Both the position numbers and the translations under genes were made by a program. This document shows, in pieces, positions 60,550 to 64,000 of a DNA stretch of 64,000 nt; positions within the stretch are counted from its first letter, which is position 1; each line of letters opens with the position of its first letter. This DNA comes from Oscillospiraceae bacterium (GTDB lineage: Bacteria; Bacillota; Clostridia; Oscillospirales; UBA644), in the NCBI GenBank assembly GCA_902783255.1, contig CACZQB010000051.1, positions 40,961 to 104,960 of the forward strand. Reading direction: 5' to 3'. The notes under the pieces were generated by a model. The model saw only the letters and a list, made by a program, of their open reading frames with translations, did not search any database and had not been told where the DNA came from.

Positions 60550-61227
60550 TTAAATAAACGGTGATATTATTGCGGAAATTATCGATAAGAAAAGCGACAT
60601 AAGCCCGCTTGTGAGCGCTGAGATGAAATTGAATCTGTTAAGAATTATGATCAGCGCAAAAAAGATATACATCGAATATCTTTCGATACTTAAATATTTG
60701 TATTTATATTGGTTCGGCAGCAGTTCGGCAACAACTTTTGAACCGTCAAGAGGCGGAATGGGGATAAGATTGAAAAATCCGAATGCAAGGTTGTAAAGTA
60801 CAAGATAATTAAGCAGCGTGCACAAATTCGAAACAAAAACGTTGTCGCCGGGGAATGAAAGGAAAAGGATCACATAAATCAGCAGCCATATAAAGCCGCT
60901 CAGAAAATTTGCGAAAGGACCCGCAAGTGAGGTCAGAATAATGCCGAGCTTCGGACGTTTGAAGTTTCTCGAATCCATCATGACGGGGTTCGCCCAGCCG
61001 AAACCGAGCAGCAGAAACATTATCATGCCTATCGGGTTAAGGTGCTTTATGGGATTCAAAGTCATTCTTCCGTAAGATTTCTGGGTATAATCGCCCATCA
61101 TATATGCAACAACTGCATGCGCCCATTCGTGAACGGAAATCGAAAGCAGAACCGCGACCGCTCCAAACACTATTGCCTGAAGTATCTCAACAATGGTCCC
61201 GCCGGATAAAATTGCATTGATAATCAT
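60550..61227 (-). CDS. Site-2-protease-family M50 zinc metallopeptidase
   Basis: An intramembrane protease of 225 residues. The zinc motif is HEWAH within SISVHEWAHAVVAYMMGD, and the third ligand is in NLIPIPPLDGSK. About six membrane helices. The YwhC/SREBP-like cytoplasmic members of this family sit next to scpAB in many Firmicutes; their targets are poorly known. SD AAGGAA. It follows a second, catalytically dead homologue by 11 bases. Confidence 0.93.
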   Translation of the reverse strand: MIINAILSGGTIVEILQAIVFGAVAVLLSISVHEWAHAVVAYMMGDYTQKSYGRMTLNPIKHLNPIGMIMFLLLGFGWANPVMMDSRNFKRPKLGIILTSLAGPFANFLSGFIWLLIYVILFLSFPGDNVFVSNLCTLLNYLVLYNLAFGFFNLIPIPPLDGSKVVAELLPNQYKYKYLSIERYSMYIFFALIIILNRFNFISALTSGLMSLFLSIISAIISPFI

Positions 61228-61238
61228 ATTACAGTTCC

Positions 61239-61940
61239 TTAATAATTGATCTGAACAGGGAAGAGAAGGTTCGAAAGAGCCACAAACGGAGTTTCCATAA
61301 AATCCGCCACCGCATCAACTGCCGCAGCGGTAACTCCGGAGCGGGCTGCTACGATAATTATGAACAGAAGGATAATATAGGAAAACTTATCGAATGAAAG
61401 ATATTTTTCCGCCGTTTTTTCGGGGAGAAAACACGAAAGTATTATTCCTCCGTTCGTGCCCGGAATCGGCAGGATATCAAAAATCGCATAAGCGATATTA
61501 ACAAGCACGCAGGTTGAGAAAATAATCGAGATCCATATCAGAATAAGAGGATGGCTTTCGGAATTTGTGTATATGGCAACATCGATGAGGCGGAGAACAT
61601 CGTATAAAAAAATCGAAATAAAAGCAACGAGCAGATTCGTTATCGGGGCGGAAAGCGCGGCAACAACTGTTTTCCCGCGTGAAAGTACGGGATTTTTCGC
61701 CTTTACCCATGATCCTGAAAATACGGTGAGGATCGCAGCTGAAAAAAGGTCTGAAACTATCGGGCGCGCAAATGGATTAAGTGACGGGGCGGCGTAGCCG
61801 CCAAGCTTCACTGTTATGCGATCTTTTACGTATTCACGCAGTATTATCGAAAAAAACGCCGTAATAAACGTAAGAAGGATCAGTATCAGTGTTTCGGCAA
61901 AAGATGCCGACGAACCGTTCATTATAAGTTCAAGTATCAC
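61239..61940 (-). CDS. M50-like membrane protein without zinc ligands (pseudo-protease)
   Basis: The 233-residue protein follows the same plan as its neighbour: helices, then FSIILREYVKD where HEWAHA is expected, then VKLGGYAAPSLNPFARP (as MTLNPIKH) and FDILPIPGTNGG where NLIPIPPLDGS is expected. Both His, the Glu and the Asp are missing. The frame is intact and has a promoter and GGAGG before the GTG at 61940, so it is probably a functional, non-catalytic paralogue rather than a decayed gene. Confidence 0.8.
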   Translation of the reverse strand: MILELIMNGSSASFAETLILILLTFITAFFSIILREYVKDRITVKLGGYAAPSLNPFARPIVSDLFSAAILTVFSGSWVKAKNPVLSRGKTVVAALSAPITNLLVAFISIFLYDVLRLIDVAIYTNSESHPLILIWISIIFSTCVLVNIAYAIFDILPIPGTNGGIILSCFLPEKTAEKYLSFDKFSYIILLFIIIVAARSGVTAAAVDAVADFMETPFVALSNLLFPVQINY

Positions 61941-61992
61941 GTTGTCCTCCGCAAACGGTAAAAAAGATCATAATATAAATTATACCATTATT

Positions 61993-62021
61993 ATTATACA
62001 CCGATCTCGCGGTTTTGTAAA
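61993..62021 (-). promoter_or_regulatory. Sigma-A promoter of the M50-scpAB-ytfJ-metY operon
   Basis: Minus strand TTTACA (62021-62016), 17-base spacer, TATAAT (61998-61993). Confidence 0.82.
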
Positions 62022-62124
62022 GAGTTTTTGACAGTTGACACAAAAATATTTCAAAAAAAGCTTCTGTTAAAAGAAGTAAATAAGAACATAAGCTTAAATT
62101 TCAGAAAAAATTCACAAAATACAC

Positions 62125-62153
62125 TTGAAATCGCTTGTTCTCTGTGATATAAT
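62125..62153 (+). promoter_or_regulatory. Sigma-A promoter of secG
   Basis: TTGAAA at 62125-62130, 17-base spacer, TATAAT at 62148-62153. Confidence 0.85.
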
Positions 62154-62190
62154 TATAGAACTGAAAATGTGAAAGGATGGAGGTTAAAAG

Positions 62191-62436
62191 ATGGATACTC
62201 TGGTATTGGTATTAACGATAGTTCTTATCGTTATAAGCATTGCGCTTATAGCTATAATTCTTTTCCAGTCCGGCAGAAACGCAAATGTTTCCGAAGCGGT
62301 CGGCGGCGGACTCGGCAGCTCTGCTACAAGAAATAAAAGCGCGGCAAAAGATCTCTTCCTTAAGAGAGCAACCATTATTTTCTCGGTATTATTTGTTCTT
62401 ATAATTCTCGTAGTTAATATTTTCGAGGTTGTCTGA
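62191..62436 (+). CDS. secG: Protein translocase subunit SecG
   Basis: An 81-residue protein with two membrane helices (about 2-24 and 55-78). The loop ILFQSGRNANVSEAVGGG and the GSSATRNKSA segment are the SecG signature. It assists SecYE in protein export. SD GGAGG lies before the ATG. Often followed by rnr-smpB in Firmicutes; here it is a single-gene unit ending in a terminator. Confidence 0.95.
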   Translation: MDTLVLVLTIVLIVISIALIAIILFQSGRNANVSEAVGGGLGSSATRNKSAAKDLFLKRATIIFSVLFVLIILVVNIFEVV

Positions 62437-62467
62437 TAACCGCGTTGCTCACAAACAATAATAATAC

Positions 62468-62494
62468 GGACGATGGTTTATCCATCGTCCTTTT
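62468..62494 (+). terminator. Intrinsic terminator of secG
   Basis: GGACGATGG pairs with CCATCGTCC around TTTAT, followed by TTTT. Its right arm lies within the last codons of the convergent methyltransferase gene. Confidence 0.88.
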
Positions 62495-63221
62495 GCTGTC
62501 TTTGTCTCATTATTTCAAATGCGAATACAGCGCTTGCCCCGGAAGCGGAAAGCGCATTTCTGAACTGTGAACCGTATGGAATAAAAACATTTCCGTCGCT
62601 GTTATCCGTGATTTTTCGTGAAAGCCCGCGCAGTTCCCCTCCGATTGCTATGATGAGCGGACATGTCAGATCCTTGTTGTAAAGAGGAACAGCATTGCAT
62701 CTTTCGGCGCAAAAAGTTTTTATTCCGTATTTTTTTGATAAATTTATTACTTCGCCGAGATCTTCGCACGATGCGGTAGGCAAAAACTCCGATGCTCCGG
62801 CGGAGGCCTTAACAACTGTCGACGCCGCATCGAGCCAGTTTCTTTTCGGAACTATCAGCCCTGTTGCGCCGGCAGCGTAAAATGAGCGCAGCGAGTCTCC
62901 GAAATTATACGGGTCCTCGATCCCTTCAAGAAGCGCGATAAACGGGTTTTTTACGGCAAAAAGCTGTTCGGGATCAATAAAAACTCTTTCACCCACTTTT
63001 GCAGCTATACCTCCGTGCGTGCGTCCGTTGGCAACCTCCGATAGCTCATCTTTGTCAAGAAAAACGATCTTGACACCTCTTTTTTCAGCTTCGCGGATAA
63101 TGAACGAAAAATCTTTTGTCTTTTTCTTTTTGTCTATATAAATCTCTTCTATCGTTCTGCTGCCCGAAAGAAGAACAGCTTTTACGGAAATTGCGCCTTC
63201 AACTGTCATTTGTTTATCCAT
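62478..63221 (-). CDS. TrmH/SpoU-family RNA 2'-O-methyltransferase
   Basis: A SpoU-class (SPOUT knot) methyltransferase of about 247 residues. Motifs: GIEDPYNFGDSLRSFYAAG (motif 1, with Asn and Arg), IIAIGGELRGLSR (motif 2) and GSQFRNALSASGASAVFAFE (motif 3). The N-terminal substrate-binding domain is LLSGSRTIEEIYIDK to DKDELSEVANGRTHGG. A promoter at 63249-63276 rules out the longer upstream frame. Starts at 63239, 63221 or 63209 remain possible; no strong SD separates them. It methylates 23S rRNA or tRNA; target unknown. Confidence 0.85.
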   Translation of the reverse strand: MDKQMTVEGAISVKAVLLSGSRTIEEIYIDKKKKTKDFSFIIREAEKRGVKIVFLDKDELSEVANGRTHGGIAAKVGERVFIDPEQLFAVKNPFIALLEGIEDPYNFGDSLRSFYAAGATGLIVPKRNWLDAASTVVKASAGASEFLPTASCEDLGEVINLSKKYGIKTFCAERCNAVPLYNKDLTCPLIIAIGGELRGLSRKITDNSDGNVFIPYGSQFRNALSASGASAVFAFEIMRQRQQKDDG

Positions 63222-63248
63222 CCGTTCTTGTTCTATCATTGAAAGAAA

Positions 63249-63276
63249 GTATAGCATATTACCCTGCAAAACGCAA
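63249..63276 (-). promoter_or_regulatory. Probable promoter of the methyltransferase gene
   Basis: Minus strand TTGCGT (63276-63271), 16-base spacer, TATACT (63254-63249). Transcription would begin near 63242. Confidence 0.65.
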
Positions 63277-63406
63277 TAAGGTTGGCGGAAAAAGAAAATA
63301 AAAATTTGTAAACAAATAATGTCTTTTTGTGACAAAAAATCAAAAAACCGCTTGGTTATGGGATTTTTTTAAATAAAAAAAATTTAAAAAAATCAGCTGA
63401 AAGGTG

Positions 63407-63435
63407 TTGACAAATCAGTTTATTTGTGGTATTAT
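63407..63435 (+). promoter_or_regulatory. Sigma-A promoter of the tRNA cluster
   Basis: TTGACA at 63407-63412, 17-base spacer, TATTAT at 63430-63435. An AT-rich tract upstream (63360-63395) could act as an UP element, as is common for stable RNA genes. Confidence 0.85.
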
Positions 63436-63466
63436 ATTCAAGCCGACGAAAATGTTAGGTAGTTAC

Positions 63467-63542
63467 GGAAGCTTAGCTCAGCTGGGAGAGCATCTGCCTT
63501 ACAAGCAGAGGGTCACAGGTTCGAGCCCTGTAGCTTCCACCA
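63467..63542 (+). tRNA. tRNA-Val (anticodon UAC)
   Basis: The acceptor GGAAGCT pairs with AGCTTCC; the D-arm starts TAGCTCAGCTGG; the anticodon stem TCTGC/GCAGA holds loop CTTACAA; the T-arm has GGTTCGAGCC. CCA is encoded. Confidence 0.96.
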
Positions 63543-63549
63543 AGGCTAT

Positions 63550-63626
63550 GGCTTCGTAGTTCAGCTGGTTAGAACGCCGCCCTGTCACGGCGGAGGTCGT
63601 GGGTTCGAATCCCATCGAAGTCGCCA
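63550..63626 (+). tRNA. tRNA-Asp (anticodon GUC)
   Basis: The acceptor GGCTTCG pairs with CGAAGTC (one wobble); anticodon stem CCGCC/GGCGG with loop CTGTCAC; T-arm GGTTCGAATCC. Discriminator G and encoded CCA. Confidence 0.96.
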
Positions 63627-63659
63627 TCGAAACGAGGTCGAATGATTTCGATCTCGTTT
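63627..63659 (+). repeat. Hairpin spacer between tRNA-Asp and tRNA-Phe
   Basis: TCGAAACGAGGTCGAA pairs with TTTCGATCTCGTTTCGA and fills the whole gap between the two tRNAs. There is no T run, so it is a likely processing signal rather than a terminator. Confidence 0.8.
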
Positions 63660-63666
63660 CGAAAAC

Positions 63667-63741
<75 letters not shown>

Positions 63742-63742
<1 letters not shown>

Positions 63743-63781
63743 TGCTTTATCAACACCGGTATAAAAGGCGCGATAAAGCAT
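63742..63781 (+). repeat. Hairpin spacer between tRNA-Phe and tRNA-Gly
   Basis: ATGCTTTATC and GATAAAGCAT form a perfect ten-pair stem around a 20-base loop; the left arm begins at the last A of the tRNA-Phe CCA end. Confidence 0.8.
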
Positions 63782-63783
63782 AT

Positions 63784-63859
63784 GCGGAATTAGCTCATCT
63801 GGTAGAGCGCAACCTTGCCAAGGTTGAGGTAGCGAGTTCGAGCCTCGTATTCCGCTCCA
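63784..63859 (+). tRNA. tRNA-Gly (anticodon GCC)
   Basis: The acceptor GCGGAAT pairs with ATTCCGC; anticodon stem CAACC/GGTTG with loop TTGCCAA; T-arm AGTTCGAGCC. Discriminator T and encoded CCA. Confidence 0.96.
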
Positions 63860-63862
63860 GAT

Positions 63863-63902
63863 AAAGCGCTGAATATAAATCTTTTCAGCGCTTTATTTTT
63901 TA
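63863..63902 (+). terminator. Intrinsic terminator between tRNA-Gly and tRNA-Cys
   Basis: AAAGCGCTGAA pairs with TTCAGCGCTTT, followed by ATTTTTT. It should end or reduce transcription before tRNA-Cys, which starts 10 bases later without an obvious promoter of its own. Confidence 0.85.
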
Positions 63903-63911
63903 ACTTAATAC

Positions 63912-63986
63912 GGCGTCATAGCCAAGTGGTAAGGCAGAAGTCTGCAAAACTTCCACTCCCCAGTTCAAATCTGGGTGACGCCTCCA
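63912..63986 (+). tRNA. tRNA-Cys (anticodon GCA)
   Basis: The acceptor GGCGTCA pairs with TGACGCC; anticodon stem GAAGT/ACTTC with loop CTGCAAA; T-arm AGTTCAAATCT. The discriminator is T, as needed by CysRS. CCA is encoded. Confidence 0.96.
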
Positions 63987-64000
63987 TGGCATACGGTCTA

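Overview
The window comes from an anaerobic, spore-forming-lineage Firmicute of the class Clostridia, probably an uncultured gut-type species; this is inferred from gene content, not from any search. Supporting signs are an electron-bifurcating [FeFe]-hydrogenase operon, the ytfJ (GerW) sporulation gene, ireB, standalone nnrD, ECF-type vitamin transporters (ribU, bioY), strong sigma-A promoters with 17-bp spacers and Shine-Dalgarno (SD) sites of the GGAGG type, and five tRNA genes that encode CCA. Base composition looks moderate by eye. No phage, transposon, integrase or CRISPR array was seen; this is mostly chromosomal housekeeping DNA with a few accessory genes.

Layout. 1-9 kb: the tail of a radical-SAM activase gene; ribU under an FMN riboswitch; a forward operon prfA - small membrane protein - M23 peptidase - murA - walJ; then a reverse DEDDh exonuclease and a membrane PP2C phosphatase. 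9-14 kb: a FeoA-FeoB fusion with its Cys-rich partner, and a reverse operon of a lipoprotein tyrosine phosphatase and three small genes. 14-20.5 kb: one 2070-residue wall-anchored repeat protein. 20.8-27.4 kb: engB-lysA-GH125, a TetM-like GTPase, DUF2461 and ung. 27.6-33.7 kb: an orphan lipoprotein solute-binding protein, then flavoprotein - CYTH - GH106-like hydrolase. 33.7-41.8 kb: pcrA, and divergently carA plus a carB-dapF fusion. 41.8-48.7 kb: reverse cluster pheS-pheT-ireB-DUF-nnrD-alr-bioY. 49-54 kb: the hydrogenase operon. 54.2-56.7 kb: an orphan FtsX-like permease. 56.8-62 kb: reverse operon of an M50 pseudo-protease, M50 protease, scpA, scpB, DUF2953, ytfJ, metY. 62-64 kb: secG, a SpoU-type rRNA methyltransferase and a tRNA-Val/Asp/Phe/Gly/Cys array.

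The most unusual locus is carA-carB-dapF. CarA has Gly where the glutaminase nucleophile Cys should be. CarB is fused in frame, without a stop, to diaminopimelate epimerase, and that DapF part has Phe in place of its first catalytic Cys. The promoter is followed almost at once by an intrinsic terminator. Together these point to an ammonia-dependent carbamoyl-phosphate synthase with a reassigned or inactive epimerase tail. Other points of interest are an apparent ACG start codon for ung, a tandem pair of active and dead M50 proteases, and hairpins filling the spacers between tRNA genes.

Several start sites were moved from the longest open frame to the start supported by a Shine-Dalgarno site (murA, ybjQ-like, DUF2461, carA, GH106-like, hndB-like, ung, TetM-like, solute-binding protein). 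All family calls are from recognition of motifs; none was checked by database search.
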